A stretch of 64,000 nucleotides of DNA from CAIUGU01 sp963819685 (GCA_963819685.1 CAWFXI010000007.1:573111-637110), one strand, 5' to 3'; shown: positions 45,422-55,392, numbered from the stretch's first letter. Translations and numbers: made by a program. The notes: a model not told the origin generated them from the letters alone.

Positions 45422-45985
45422 ATGACTCCCAACCTGTACCCCCAGAGCGCGGCATCGACCCTCAGGCACTCGCACATCGGTCGCAAAGCCGTGGCCCTTG
45501 TTGCTGTCCTGGTCGGTGGTCTGCTTAGCGGCTGTTCCGACGATATGTCGGAACTGAATCAGCGTATCGCAGAGGTCAAGAGCCGACCGGGCGAGCGAAT
45601 CGAGCCACTGCCGGAGATCAAGCCTTATGAAGCGTTTGTGTATACGGCCGCCACACTGCGCTCGCCGTTCATACCCAGCGCACCGGCACAGGCCGATTTG
45701 CCGAACTCCATCAGACCGGATTCGCGGCGCTCGCGTGAGTTTCTGGAGCAGTTCCCCCTCGACACGCTGCGGATGGTGGGTACGCTGCAGCTGCAGGGCA
45801 GGAACTACGGTCTCGTACAGGGAAAGGACGGCCTTGTTCACCGGATTCTTCCCGGCAACTATGTCGGTCAGAATGAAGGTCGGGTGCTTTCCGTCAATGA
45901 ATCGAAAATATCGCTGATCGAAATCGTCCCGGACGGTCTCGGCGGCTACATTGAGCGCCCCGCGGCGCTTGCGCTCAGCGAATGA
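45422..45985 (+). CDS. pilP: type IV pilus lipoprotein PilP
   Basis: 187-aa lipoprotein linking PilN/O to the secretin. Lipobox LLSGC near residues 34-38, a flexible linker, then a beta domain with LDTLRMVGTL and GLVHRILPGNYVG. Overlaps pilQ by 4 bp. Confidence 0.93.
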   Translation: MTPNLYPQSAASTLRHSHIGRKAVALVAVLVGGLLSGCSDDMSELNQRIAEVKSRPGERIEPLPEIKPYEAFVYTAATLRSPFIPSAPAQADLPNSIRPDSRRSREFLEQFPLDTLRMVGTLQLQGRNYGLVQGKDGLVHRILPGNYVGQNEGRVLSVNESKISLIEIVPDGLGGYIERPAALALSE

Positions 45986-48213
45986 TGCCTTCCCAGGGAG
46001 TAACCAGAATGTCTTCCTCATCCAGCTCCACGCCCTACACATTGTCACGCGTGGAAACGCCGAACCGGCGACGGAACCCGTCCGTAGCACGGCTACTGGG
46101 CGCGTCTGCTCTGCTTTGGGCGGCAAGCTTTTCGATATCCAGCCAGGCGGTTGCGCAAGCCAATCGTCTTGAACGGGTTGAAACGAGCAGCCTGCCTGGT
46201 GATCAGGTCGAGGTCAGGTTGCTCATGAGTGACCCGGCGCCACAGCCGCTCAGCTTTACCGTCGACAATCCCGCCCGGATTTCGCTCGATCTGCCTGGCA
46301 CGACGATCGGTCTTGCTTCTCGCCGGGTAGACGTCAACAAAGGCGTGCTCGACACCATCAATGCCGCTGAGGCCAATGGTCGCACCCGTATCGTCATGAA
46401 CCTCGACAGGCTGGTTTCTTATGAAACCCGCCTCGATGGCAATGCCATTGTCGTGACTCTGGCGGCCGCACCCGCTGCCGCCGTAGCGGCATCTTCATCA
46501 CCTGTTCTGTCACAGGCCGCATCTGGTGCGCCGGTAGCAGCTGGCGGGCGAAGTGTCAGCAACGTCGATTTTCGCCGTGGAGCCGACGGTTCAGGACGGG
46601 TCGTCGTTCAGTTGACTGATCCGCGTGCCAACGCAGATATACGCCAGGAGGGCGGACGCATCGTTGTAAATTTCCCTGGTGCCTCCATTCCGGACAGCCA
46701 GCTGCGAAGACTCGATGTTGTTGATTTCGCCACGCCTGTAACTTCAATCGACGCGCTGCGAGTTGGGGACGGTGCGCGACTGGTCATTGCCGCTTCGGGC
46801 GACTTTGAGCAGATCGCCTATCAGACAGACAACCTGTACACGATCGAGATCAAGCCAGTTGTGAAATTGCCTCCCGGGCTCGAGGAGCAGAAGGAGTACA
46901 AGGGCGAGCGACTGACGTTGAACTTCCAGGATATCGAGACGCGCGCTGTGCTGCAGCTTCTGGCGGATACCAGCGGCCAGAACATGGTGATCAGCGATAC
47001 GGTGCAGGGCAATGTGACACTTCGTCTGCAAAACGTTCCCTGGGACCAGGCGCTGGACATCGTCATGCGGACGAAAGGACTCGATATGCGCCAGGAAGGT
47101 AACGTGATCCTGGTTGCCCCGGCTCCGGAAATAGCGGCTCGCGAGAAGGAACTGCTGGCTGCTCGCAAGGAAATTTCCGAGCTTTCCCCACTGCGGACGG
47201 AATACCTTCAGGTCAACTACGCGAAGGCGAACGACCTGGCTGCGCTGATAAAGTCTGGTGCAGGCAATTCGCTGCTATCCGAACGCGGTAGCGTCGCAAT
47301 CGATGAGCGTACCAACACGCTGTTGCTGCAGGATACGCCGGAGCGCCTCACGGATATCCGGCGCCTCGTCTCCACGCTGGACATTCCAGTTCGCCAGGTT
47401 CTCATCGAAGCCCGCATCGTGATCGTCAGCGACGACTTCAGCCGCGAGCTGGGTGTCCGTTTCGGAGCGACCGCAGCGTTTGATCATGGTGGTAGCGACG
47501 GCGGCGGTATCGTTGGCGCAAACGGATTCGTTACCGAGGACGACGACTACATCCTTACGCGCGCGTCACCGGATCCGCGGGGCACCCCTGGATTCGTGCA
47601 GGGTGACCCTTCGGACCGTTACATGGTGAATTTGCCGGTAGCAAATGCGGCCGGCCGGCTTGCATTGACGCTGCTTGATTCCGACTATCTGGTCGACCTC
47701 GAGCTGTCGGCTGCTCAGGCGGAAGGGCGAGGCGAGATCATTTCTTCACCTCGGGTGATCACGGCAAACCAGAAGGAGGCCAGCATCGAGCAGGGCCAGG
47801 AGATTCCCTATCAGGAGTCCTCTTCGAGCGGCGCCACGACAACGCAGTTCAAGAAGGCAGTGCTCAGCCTCAAGGTGACCCCGCAGATCACGCCCGACAA
47901 TCGCGTAATTCTGGACCTTACCGTGAGCAAGGACAGTGTAGGTGAGCTGGTCTCGAGCGCGACAGGCGGTTTCGTGCCCAGCATCGACACCCGCGAAATC
48001 ATTACCCGCGTCATGGTAAACGACGGTCAGACCGTGGTCCTCGGCGGCATCCTCGAAACAGAGCGCCGCGACGGTGAAAAGAAGGTGCCATTCCTGGGGG
48101 ATATCCCGTTCCTGGGTTACCTGTTCAAGACGACAACCAGCAGCGACAACAAGGACGAGCTGCTGATCTTCGTCACACCGAAGATTCTCCGCGAGGGCTC
48201 GAACATCTTCTGA
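45982..48213 (+). CDS. pilQ: type IV pilus secretin PilQ
   Basis: Outer-membrane secretin through which the pilus passes; 743 aa. Order: a signal region ending near ASFSISSQAVAQA, two AMIN domains (about 60-150 and 190-290) that bind peptidoglycan, an STN/N0 domain (LNFQDIETRAVLQLLADTSG), N1, and the secretin core with VPFLGDIPFLGYLF. The N-terminus is longer than usual; ATG at 46009 (MSSSSSS) is an alternative start. Confidence 0.95.
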   Translation: MMPSQGVTRMSSSSSSTPYTLSRVETPNRRRNPSVARLLGASALLWAASFSISSQAVAQANRLERVETSSLPGDQVEVRLLMSDPAPQPLSFTVDNPARISLDLPGTTIGLASRRVDVNKGVLDTINAAEANGRTRIVMNLDRLVSYETRLDGNAIVVTLAAAPAAAVAASSSPVLSQAASGAPVAAGGRSVSNVDFRRGADGSGRVVVQLTDPRANADIRQEGGRIVVNFPGASIPDSQLRRLDVVDFATPVTSIDALRVGDGARLVIAASGDFEQIAYQTDNLYTIEIKPVVKLPPGLEEQKEYKGERLTLNFQDIETRAVLQLLADTSGQNMVISDTVQGNVTLRLQNVPWDQALDIVMRTKGLDMRQEGNVILVAPAPEIAAREKELLAARKEISELSPLRTEYLQVNYAKANDLAALIKSGAGNSLLSERGSVAIDERTNTLLLQDTPERLTDIRRLVSTLDIPVRQVLIEARIVIVSDDFSRELGVRFGATAAFDHGGSDGGGIVGANGFVTEDDDYILTRASPDPRGTPGFVQGDPSDRYMVNLPVANAAGRLALTLLDSDYLVDLELSAAQAEGRGEIISSPRVITANQKEASIEQGQEIPYQESSSSGATTTQFKKAVLSLKVTPQITPDNRVILDLTVSKDSVGELVSSATGGFVPSIDTREIITRVMVNDGQTVVLGGILETERRDGEKKVPFLGDIPFLGYLFKTTTSSDNKDELLIFVTPKILREGSNIF

Positions 48214-48266
48214 TTCTGCACGGCGTCTCGCCGGGCCCTGACAGGGCTCGAATTTGATGTGACAAT

Positions 48267-48292
48267 ACACGGCCGCAGCGATGCGGCCGTGT
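48267..48292 (+). terminator. GCGA-capped hairpin between pilQ and aroK
   Basis: An 11-bp perfect stem (ACACGGCCGCA at 48267-48277, partner 48282-48292) is closed by a GCGA tetraloop and followed by TCATTTC. It could end pilQ transcripts or partly attenuate reading into aroK, whose ATG lies only 11 bp beyond it and lacks a clear ribosome site. Confidence 0.5.
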
Positions 48293-48302
48293 TCATTTCA
48301 GT

Positions 48303-48836
48303 ATGATCGGAAAAACCAGTATCTTCCTTATCGGCCCCATGGGATCCGGCAAAACCGCTGTTGGCAGACAGCTGGCCAGAATGCTTGACCTCGAATTTCA
48401 CGACAGTGACGTCGAGATCGAGTCCCGCACGGGCGTTGATATTCCGCTGATCTTCGAAAAGGAAGGCGAGGTGGGCTTCCGTGAACGCGAGCGAGAAGTC
48501 ATAGATTCATTGACTGCAAAGGAAGGGATTGTTCTTGCAACGGGAGGAGGCGCTGTTCTGCGCCCGTCCAATCGGGAGCACCTGTCAACTCGTGGCTGTG
48601 TGGTCTATCTGCAAACCTCTGTTGATCAGCAGCTGGAAAGAACCCGCCACGGACGCCAGCGCCCGCTCCTGTACACAAGTGATCCAAAGTCCCGATTGCG
48701 GGAATTGCTGATCGAGCGTTTGCCTCTCTATGAGGCCACCGCCGATTTCGTTGTCAACACCGATGGTCGTCGCGTGCAGGCCGTTGTTGACGAGATTGCG
48801 CAGTTGCTCGCACAGCGTACTCACGCTCGGTCCTGA
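48303..48836 (+). CDS. aroK: shikimate kinase
   Basis: Phosphorylates shikimate in chorismate synthesis. 177 aa, P-loop GPMGSGKTAVG at about 11-21, DSDVEIESRTG, FREREREVI and the lid TRHGRQRPLL. The pilQ-aroK-aroB order is widespread in gammaproteobacteria. Confidence 0.96.
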   Translation: MIGKTSIFLIGPMGSGKTAVGRQLARMLDLEFHDSDVEIESRTGVDIPLIFEKEGEVGFREREREVIDSLTAKEGIVLATGGGAVLRPSNREHLSTRGCVVYLQTSVDQQLERTRHGRQRPLLYTSDPKSRLRELLIERLPLYEATADFVVNTDGRRVQAVVDEIAQLLAQRTHARS

Positions 48837-48843
48837 ATAGAGC

Positions 48844-49920
48844 ATGGAACACCTGGACATTTCTCTCGGTGCGCGCAGCTACCCGATCCTCATTGGGTCG
48901 GGTCTCCTGTCGCAAGCCCGCCTGTTTGCGGAACACGTCAGCGCGAGGGACCTGTTGATTGTCACCAACGATCGGGTCGCGCCACTTTATCTGGAGCGCT
49001 TGCAGACTTCATTGCAGGGCAAGCGTGTGGCAACTCTGGTGCTACCCGATGGGGAATCATTCAAGACGCTCGCAACAGCCGGTCAGGTGATTGATGCTCT
49101 CGCGGCCGAGAGAATGAATCGGGATGCAGGGATCGTCGCGCTCGGCGGTGGTGTCGTCGGCGATATCGCCGGATTTGCAGCGGCCTGTTACCAGCGGGGC
49201 ATAGACTATATACAGGTCCCCACCACGCTCCTTGCCCAGGTAGATTCTGCCGTTGGCGGCAAGACCGGCGTCAATCATCCATCCGGCAAGAATCTGATTG
49301 GAGCCTTCCATCAGCCTCGCTGCGTCATAACGGATCCGGAAACGCTGAAGACACTCCCGGATCGCGAATACCGCTCCGGCCTCGCTGAGGTCGTCAAGTA
49401 TGGCCTGATCCGCGACCCGGAATTTTTTGCCTGGTTGGAAGCTCATCCGAACGAGCTGCTGGCCAGAGATCCGGGAATACTCACTCAGGCGATCCGCCGC
49501 TGCTGTGAACTCAAGGCCGCGATTGTCGGCATCGACGAACGGGAACATGGCCTCCGCGCGATTCTGAATCTGGGGCACACGTTCGGGCATGCCATAGAAA
49601 CCGCAACCGGCTACGGTACCTGGCTTCATGGAGAAGCGGTGTCTGCAGGCATGGTGCTGGCTGCGGACCTTTCCAGGCGTCTTGGCTGGCTCAGCAACAA
49701 CGATTACGAGCGAGCGGTCGCCCTGCTGAAACGTCTTGAATTGCCGGTCGAAGCCCCGGCCATCGGGGCATCCCGTGCGCTGGATCTCATGGGTATGGAC
49801 AAGAAGGTGCTGGCTGGAAAGCTGCGTCTGGTTCTGCTCAAATCCCTTGGTGATGCCACAATCACCAGCGACTTCTCGATGCCAGCCTTGACGGCAACAT
49901 TAGAACAGGGGTTTTCCTGA
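48844..49920 (+). CDS. aroB: 3-dehydroquinate synthase
   Basis: NAD- and metal-dependent cyclization of DAHP to 3-dehydroquinate. 358 aa; ALGGGVVGDIAGFAAA, VPTTLLAQVDSAVGGKT and NLGHTFGHAIE contain the metal and substrate residues. Starts 8 bp after aroK. Confidence 0.97.
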   Translation: MEHLDISLGARSYPILIGSGLLSQARLFAEHVSARDLLIVTNDRVAPLYLERLQTSLQGKRVATLVLPDGESFKTLATAGQVIDALAAERMNRDAGIVALGGGVVGDIAGFAAACYQRGIDYIQVPTTLLAQVDSAVGGKTGVNHPSGKNLIGAFHQPRCVITDPETLKTLPDREYRSGLAEVVKYGLIRDPEFFAWLEAHPNELLARDPGILTQAIRRCCELKAAIVGIDEREHGLRAILNLGHTFGHAIETATGYGTWLHGEAVSAGMVLAADLSRRLGWLSNNDYERAVALLKRLELPVEAPAIGASRALDLMGMDKKVLAGKLRLVLLKSLGDATITSDFSMPALTATLEQGFS

Positions 49921-49939
49921 TGCCGCAGCCATACGAGCA

Positions 49940-51103
49940 ATGAGTCTCCCGACGACATCGCTCGTTCCCTATGCGGTCCACGATGATCGGTCCCGGGGCC
50001 GGCAGTATCCTGAGCCCTCACCCGGCTATCGCAGCGAGTTTCAGCGAGACCGCGACCGGATCGTGCACTCCACGGCGTTCAGACGGCTGGTATACAAGAC
50101 GCAGGTGTTCGTCAACCACGAAGGTGACCTGTATCGCACCCGCATGACTCACTCCGTAGAGGTCGCACAGATTGCCCGGACCATCGCTCGGGCGATGCGA
50201 CTCAACGAGACGTTGACCGAGGCGATCTGCCTGGCACACGATCTTGGCCATACGCCCTTTGGCCATGCGGGGCAGGATGCGCTCAACGATTGCATGCGCG
50301 AGCACGGAGGCTTTGAGCATAATCTGCAGTCATTGCGCGTTGTAGAGGAGCTTGAAGAGCGTTACGCCGATTTCCCGGGTCTCAATCTTACGTTCGAAGT
50401 GCGCGAGGGTATCCTGAAGCACTGTTCCGTCAAGAACGCAGCGAAGCTCGGGCTTCTGGGGCAACGCTTCATCGATCGTCGCCAACCCTCTCTCGAGGCC
50501 CAGCTTGCCAACATCGCAGACGAAATCGCCTACAACAACCACGATCTGGACGACGGTCTGAGGGCGGGGTTGCTGTCGCTCGATGAACTCGCTGAAGTCG
50601 CGATCTTTCAGCGCCACTACGAACAGGTTCTGAAACGATATCCGGGGCTCACTGGACGCAGACTGATTCACGAGACCGTCAGACGGATGATCAACGAAGT
50701 GGTCACCGATCTGATCGATACCAGCTCGGCAGCGATCGCGGAGGCAGCGCCCGGGGACGTCGAGGGAGTACGGGCGAGGTCCGGGATGCTCTTCGCATTC
50801 GGCGACAGGATCGCCGCAGAACATCTGGAACTGAAGCAGTTCCTCCGCAAGCATCTATACCGCCATTACCGGGTGCTGCGCATGACCACGAAGGCCCGCA
50901 AAGTGGTGCAGTCCCTGTTTGAGTCATTCTTTGCAAATCCGGAACTGATGCCCCCCGAACATCACATTCATGCACAACGTCTTCAGCACGCAGATGGCGA
51001 CTCGGGCCGTGCGCGCGCCGTTGCGGACTACATTGCGGGCATGACAGATCGCTTTGCAATCCTCGAGTATGCAAGACTTTTCGACCCCGGCGAACGAACA
51101 TGA
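49940..51103 (+). CDS. dgt: dGTP triphosphohydrolase-like HD protein
   Basis: 387-aa HD-domain nucleotidase related to Dgt. Motifs: RLVYKTQVF, the first His in RMTHSVEVAQI, HD in AHDLGHTPFGHAG, and a later D in IADEIAYNNHDLDDG. Shorter than E. coli Dgt (505 aa), so it belongs to the dGTPase-like group whose natural substrate is less certain. Confidence 0.92.
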   Translation: MSLPTTSLVPYAVHDDRSRGRQYPEPSPGYRSEFQRDRDRIVHSTAFRRLVYKTQVFVNHEGDLYRTRMTHSVEVAQIARTIARAMRLNETLTEAICLAHDLGHTPFGHAGQDALNDCMREHGGFEHNLQSLRVVEELEERYADFPGLNLTFEVREGILKHCSVKNAAKLGLLGQRFIDRRQPSLEAQLANIADEIAYNNHDLDDGLRAGLLSLDELAEVAIFQRHYEQVLKRYPGLTGRRLIHETVRRMINEVVTDLIDTSSAAIAEAAPGDVEGVRARSGMLFAFGDRIAAEHLELKQFLRKHLYRHYRVLRMTTKARKVVQSLFESFFANPELMPPEHHIHAQRLQHADGDSGRARAVADYIAGMTDRFAILEYARLFDPGERT

Positions 51104-51816
51104 TGCAGCCCAAGAACATTCCCGCGCGAGAGCGCCTGATTTTTGCGATGGATGTTCCGGATACCGACAGCGCTCGGCGTCTGGTCGACCAGCTTGGCGA
51201 TTCGGTCCGGTTCTACAAGCTGGGACTGGAGTTGTTCATGGGCGGCGGCTACTTCGAGCTGCTCGACTGGCTCGTGAGTCATGACAAAAAGGTATTCGTG
51301 GATCTGAAGTTCTTCGACGTGCCGGCGACAGTGGCGTCTGCTGTGCGGCGACTGCGTAATCGCGGCGTCACGTTTGCAACGGTCCATGGCAATCAGTCCA
51401 TCATGCAGGCCGCAGCGGAGGCAAAGGGTGACGTCAAGATCCTGGCCGTCACAGTCCTGACCAGCCTGGACAGAGGCGATCTGGACGACCTTGGTTTCAA
51501 TTGCGACGTCGAGGAACTGGTCCTGTCGCGTGCTCGCCGGGCGCTTGAGGCCGGTTGCGACGGGGTCATCTCTTCGGGACTCGAGGCAGAGAGGCTGAGG
51601 CAATACATCGATCAGCGGTTGCTCGTCATTTCACCCGGCATTCGCCCCGTCGAGAACCGGCCAGCAGACGATCAGAAGCGCGTGGTCAGTGTAGACCAGG
51701 CATTCAGACTTGGCGCAGATTACATTGTGGTTGGCAGACCTATCCGCGATGCAGCGGATCCCAAGGCGGCTGCGGAAGCGATTCAGTCTACGATCTCGTC
51801 TGTTTTTCCAGGCTGA
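51100..51816 (+). CDS. pyrF: orotidine 5'-phosphate decarboxylase
   Basis: Last step of UMP synthesis. 238 aa, TIM barrel; IFAMDVPD, the catalytic DLKFFDVPATV and the phosphate site YIVVGRPI. Overlaps dgt by 4 bp. Confidence 0.96.
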   Translation: MMQPKNIPARERLIFAMDVPDTDSARRLVDQLGDSVRFYKLGLELFMGGGYFELLDWLVSHDKKVFVDLKFFDVPATVASAVRRLRNRGVTFATVHGNQSIMQAAAEAKGDVKILAVTVLTSLDRGDLDDLGFNCDVEELVLSRARRALEAGCDGVISSGLEAERLRQYIDQRLLVISPGIRPVENRPADDQKRVVSVDQAFRLGADYIVVGRPIRDAADPKAAAEAIQSTISSVFPG

Positions 51817-51823
51817 TTCCTTC

Positions 51824-52912
51824 GTGCATACCGCCCTGAAGAACGACACATTTCTCAGAGCGCTATTGCGCCAACCCGTCGGTCGCACTCCGGTGTGGAT
51901 GATGCGACAGGCAGGACGCTACCTTCCCGAGTATCGGGCGACACGGGCCCAGGCAGGCAATTTCCTCAAGCTTTGCATGACACCCGAACTTGCATGCGAA
52001 GTGACATTGCAGCCCTTGAGGCGCTATCCCCTCGATGCAGCGATTCTGTTCTCGGACATTCTCACCATTCCGCATGCAATGGGGCTGGGGCTTGAGTTTG
52101 AAACCGGCGAGGGCCCGCGGATTCGCAGACCCGTGCGAACTGCTGCCGACGCCAGGGCATTGGGCGTGCCGGATCCCGCTTCGGACTTGCGCTATGTGAT
52201 GGACGCTGTTGCACTGATACGTCGCGAGCTGGGCGGCAAGGTACCCCTCATTGGCTTTGCTGGCAGCCCGTGGACGGTCGCCACCTATGTTGTCGAAGGC
52301 GGTAGCAGCAAACAGTTCGATGTCATCAAGGCGATGATGTATGAAGATCCGCGCACATTGCATCATTTGCTCGGTGTGCTCGCTGATGCGACACGGCTAT
52401 ACCTCAACGCGCAGATCGAAGCGGGTGCGCAGGCTGTCATGATCTTCGATACCTGGGGCGGCATTCTGGCGCCACAGAAGTATCGTGAATTCTCGCTCGC
52501 TTACATGTCTCGTGTAGTCGAGGGCCTGGTCCGGGAGTACGGCGGTAGTCGGGTTCCCGTCGTGCTCTTTACCAAAGGCGCCGGTGCGCGACTTGCAGAT
52601 CTGGCAGGCACCGATTGCGACGCATTGGGAGTCGACTGGACGACAGATCTCGCGGAAGCCAGGCAGCTCACTGGTGACCGCAAGGCATTGCAGGGCAATC
52701 TTGATCCGTCAGTGCTGTACGCATCGCCTGAAGTTATCCGCGCCGAAGTCGGACGTGTATTGGCCAGTTATGGCAGCGGACCCGGCCATGTGTTCAATCT
52801 GGGGCACGGCATTCACCCTGATGTCGATCCGGACAACGCTGGCGCCATGATCGCGGCCGTGCACGAGCTCAGTCCTGCGTACCATGCGAAGGGGACAGGG
52901 GATAGGGGATAG
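51824..52912 (+). CDS. hemE: uroporphyrinogen decarboxylase
   Basis: Decarboxylates uroporphyrinogen III in heme synthesis. From the GTG at 51824 it has 362 aa, with RTPVWMMRQAGRYLPEYR and FSDILTIPHAMGLGL. The usual ending is reached at VHELSPAYH; the last residues (AKGTGDRG) and the TAG stop are encoded by the GGGGATA repeat. The longer open frame to 51710 lies inside pyrF. Confidence 0.95.
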   Translation: MHTALKNDTFLRALLRQPVGRTPVWMMRQAGRYLPEYRATRAQAGNFLKLCMTPELACEVTLQPLRRYPLDAAILFSDILTIPHAMGLGLEFETGEGPRIRRPVRTAADARALGVPDPASDLRYVMDAVALIRRELGGKVPLIGFAGSPWTVATYVVEGGSSKQFDVIKAMMYEDPRTLHHLLGVLADATRLYLNAQIEAGAQAVMIFDTWGGILAPQKYREFSLAYMSRVVEGLVREYGGSRVPVVLFTKGAGARLADLAGTDCDALGVDWTTDLAEARQLTGDRKALQGNLDPSVLYASPEVIRAEVGRVLASYGSGPGHVFNLGHGIHPDVDPDNAGAMIAAVHELSPAYHAKGTGDRG

Positions 52913-52930
52913 GGGACAGGGGATAGGGGG
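52891..52930 (+). repeat. GGGGATA/GGGGACA heptad tract, copy 1
   Basis: Five heptads (GGGGACA, GGGGATA twice, GGGGACA, GGGGATA) then GGGGG. Six G-tracts of four or more with 3-nt loops meet the G-quadruplex pattern. It fills the gap between hemE and fadD, two convergent genes. Confidence 0.9.
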
Positions 52931-52933
52931 CAG

Positions 52934-54613
52934 TCAGGAGCCCTGGGCAACCTCGTCCCGAAGCGTGCGACGCATGATCTTGCCGACATTGGTCTTCGGC
53001 AACTCCTTGCGGAAGTAGACGTGCCTCGGAATCTTGTAGCCCGTCAGCTCCCCATGGCAAAACGCAATGATATCGTCGGCGGTAAGGGCCGGATCCTTCG
53101 GTACGACAAACACCGCGACCACCTCGCCTGACTTTTCGTCAGGCTGCGATACGGCCGCTACTTCACGCACTCCCGGATGACGCGCAATGACGTCTTCGAC
53201 TTCATTCGGATAGACGTTAAACCCAGACACATTGATCATGTCCTTCTTGCGGTCCTGGATGAAGACGAAGCCAGCGTCATTCATGTACCCCAGGTCACCT
53301 GTGCGAAACCAGCCTCCCGGCAGCATGACCTTTGCCGTTTCGTCCGGCCGATTCCAGTAACCGTCCATCACCTGTGGTCCACGAACACAGATCTCGCCGC
53401 CCACATTCAGACCCACATCATTGCCTGCATCATCCCGAATGGAGACTTCGGTCGAGGAAATCGGCAAGCCGATCGAGCCATTGAACTCGTCGAGCTCAAA
53501 GGGGTTGATGCAGGCTGCCGGAGAGGTTTCCGTCAGGCCCCAGGCCTGAGTCAGTACGTTGCCGGTGACCTGCTTCCAACGCCTGGCGACCGCTTCCTGC
53601 ACAGCCATGCCGCCACCCAGCGTGATCTTGAGGCTGCTGAAGTCGAGCTCGGAGAATCCTGGCGTATGCATCAGGGCATTGAACAGCGTGTTGACGCCGC
53701 TGAAGAACGTGAAACGATGCTGCCCCAGCTCCTTCACGAAACCGGGGAAGTCTCGCGGATTCGTGATCAGTACATTGCATGCACCCAGGCGCATGAAGGC
53801 AAGGCAGTTCGCCGTCAGCGAAAAGATGTGATACAGCGGCAGCGATGCAATTGCGATATCACCTCCGCCAATTGAAATCTTCGTTCCCAGCCACGCGCAG
53901 GCCTGCAGCAGGTTCGACACCATATTGCGGTGTGTGAGGACTGCGCCTTTGGCGATGCCCGTCGTACCGCCGGTGTACTGCAGGAAGGCCGTGTCTGCAT
54001 GCCCTACTGCAACGGGCGTAAACGTCAAAAACCTGCCTTCGGCCAGTACCTGATTGAAGCGCACGGCGCCCGGAATGCTCCACGGAGGCACCTGCTTGCG
54101 CACATGGCGTATCACCAGATTCGCAAGGACGGATTTCGGGAACTTGAGCTGGTCACCGACACCCGTGACGATGACGGTTTCGATGGCGGTTTCATGCAGC
54201 ACTTCCGCCAGCACATGGGCGAAATTCTCAAGAATCAGGATGGCCTTCGCACCGGAATCATTGAGCTGATGACTCAGTTCGCGATGGGTGTACAGAGGGT
54301 TGGTATTGACGACCGTGAGTCCGGCACGGAGTAGTCCAAACACCGCGATCGGATACTGCAGCAGGTTTGGCATCATCAGCGCGACGCGATCGCCCTTTCT
54401 GAGCCCCGCAACCTGCTGCAGCCAGGCAGCAAACCGCGTTGACCGGTCGTCGAGTTCGTCGTAAGTCAGGGTGCGGCCCAGGTTTGCGTAGGCAGGCATT
54501 GCGCCAAAGCGGGCGCAGCTCTCCGCAAACATGGCGTTGAGCGACGGGTATTCGTCCGGATTGATGTCCGCAGGCACTCCTGCCGGATAGTTCTTGAGCC
54601 AGACTCTCTCCAC
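52934..54613 (-). CDS. fadD: long-chain fatty acid-CoA ligase
   Basis: AMP-forming acyl-CoA synthetase, 559 aa against 561 in E. coli FadD. The P-loop-like YTGGTTGIAKGA, GYLNRPDET-type GYWNRPDETA, GWFRTGDLGY and the C-terminal ELPKTNVGKIMRR are all present. It starts beta-oxidation and uptake of exogenous fatty acids. Confidence 0.95.
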   Translation of the reverse strand: MERVWLKNYPAGVPADINPDEYPSLNAMFAESCARFGAMPAYANLGRTLTYDELDDRSTRFAAWLQQVAGLRKGDRVALMMPNLLQYPIAVFGLLRAGLTVVNTNPLYTHRELSHQLNDSGAKAILILENFAHVLAEVLHETAIETVIVTGVGDQLKFPKSVLANLVIRHVRKQVPPWSIPGAVRFNQVLAEGRFLTFTPVAVGHADTAFLQYTGGTTGIAKGAVLTHRNMVSNLLQACAWLGTKISIGGGDIAIASLPLYHIFSLTANCLAFMRLGACNVLITNPRDFPGFVKELGQHRFTFFSGVNTLFNALMHTPGFSELDFSSLKITLGGGMAVQEAVARRWKQVTGNVLTQAWGLTETSPAACINPFELDEFNGSIGLPISSTEVSIRDDAGNDVGLNVGGEICVRGPQVMDGYWNRPDETAKVMLPGGWFRTGDLGYMNDAGFVFIQDRKKDMINVSGFNVYPNEVEDVIARHPGVREVAAVSQPDEKSGEVVAVFVVPKDPALTADDIIAFCHGELTGYKIPRHVYFRKELPKTNVGKIMRRTLRDEVAQGS

Positions 54614-54684
54614 TTATATCCCCCACTGCATGCTTCTCGAAGCGGGCCTATTAAACCGCTTTGCTCCCGCCTTTTCACTCCGGG

Positions 54685-55392
54685 TCAGCGGCCCGCCGCG
54701 GCGCTTCCGGAAGCCTTTGTATTGCGTTGCACATTTACATTTCTTTTCAGCATCGGCTCGAGGAAAGGCCATACATTGTCGAGCAGCAGCGGCTGGCCAG
54801 TCTCGTTGGGATGCAGTTCATCGTCCTGCATCAGCTCGCTGCGCAAGGCGATACCCTCCATGAAGAAAGGAACCAGGGACACCCGATGGCGCTTGGCGAG
54901 TTCACCGAAGGTGGTATGGAAGCCCGTCGTGTACATGGGCCCATAATTGGGCGGCATCTGCATACCAATCACCAGTACACGTGCGTTGCGACTCTTCGCC
55001 AGTTCGATCATGGCTTCCAGGTTCGAACGCATCTGCTCAAGCGGCAGGCCGCGCAGTCCATCATTTGCTCCGAGCTCTATGATGGCGACAGCCGGCTTGT
55101 GCAGGTCGAGCGCCCGTGGCAGCCGGGTTCGGCCCCCGCCCGTTGTTTCGCCGCTGACGCTGGCATTGACCACCTGGTAACCGTACCCTTGGGCGTCGAG
55201 ACGTTTGGCCAGCAGTGCCACCCAGCCCTTGGCAACGTTGATTCCGTAGCCTGCGCTCAAGCTGTCCCCGAACACGAGGATCGTGGGTGTTGGCGCGGCC
55301 GCGCTTTCCGCAGTTGGGGTGGCCGGCTGGGCAGTGGCGCACACCAGCCAGAGCAGCACAATCGACCCGCATTTGAAGATTGAATCAACCAT
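54685..55392 (-). CDS. tesA: acyl-CoA thioesterase I / lysophospholipase TesA-like esterase
   Basis: Periplasmic SGNH hydrolase, 235 aa with a signal peptide of about 22 residues. Block I FGDSLSAGYG (Ser44), GANDGLRG, and the C-terminal DELHPNETG carry the catalytic triad. Its ATG at 55392 shares two bases with the ybbA start on the other strand. Confidence 0.93.
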   Translation of the reverse strand: MVDSIFKCGSIVLLWLVCATAQPATPTAESAAAPTPTILVFGDSLSAGYGINVAKGWVALLAKRLDAQGYGYQVVNASVSGETTGGGRTRLPRALDLHKPAVAIIELGANDGLRGLPLEQMRSNLEAMIELAKSRNARVLVIGMQMPPNYGPMYTTGFHTTFGELAKRHRVSLVPFFMEGIALRSELMQDDELHPNETGQPLLLDNVWPFLEPMLKRNVNVQRNTKASGSAAAGR

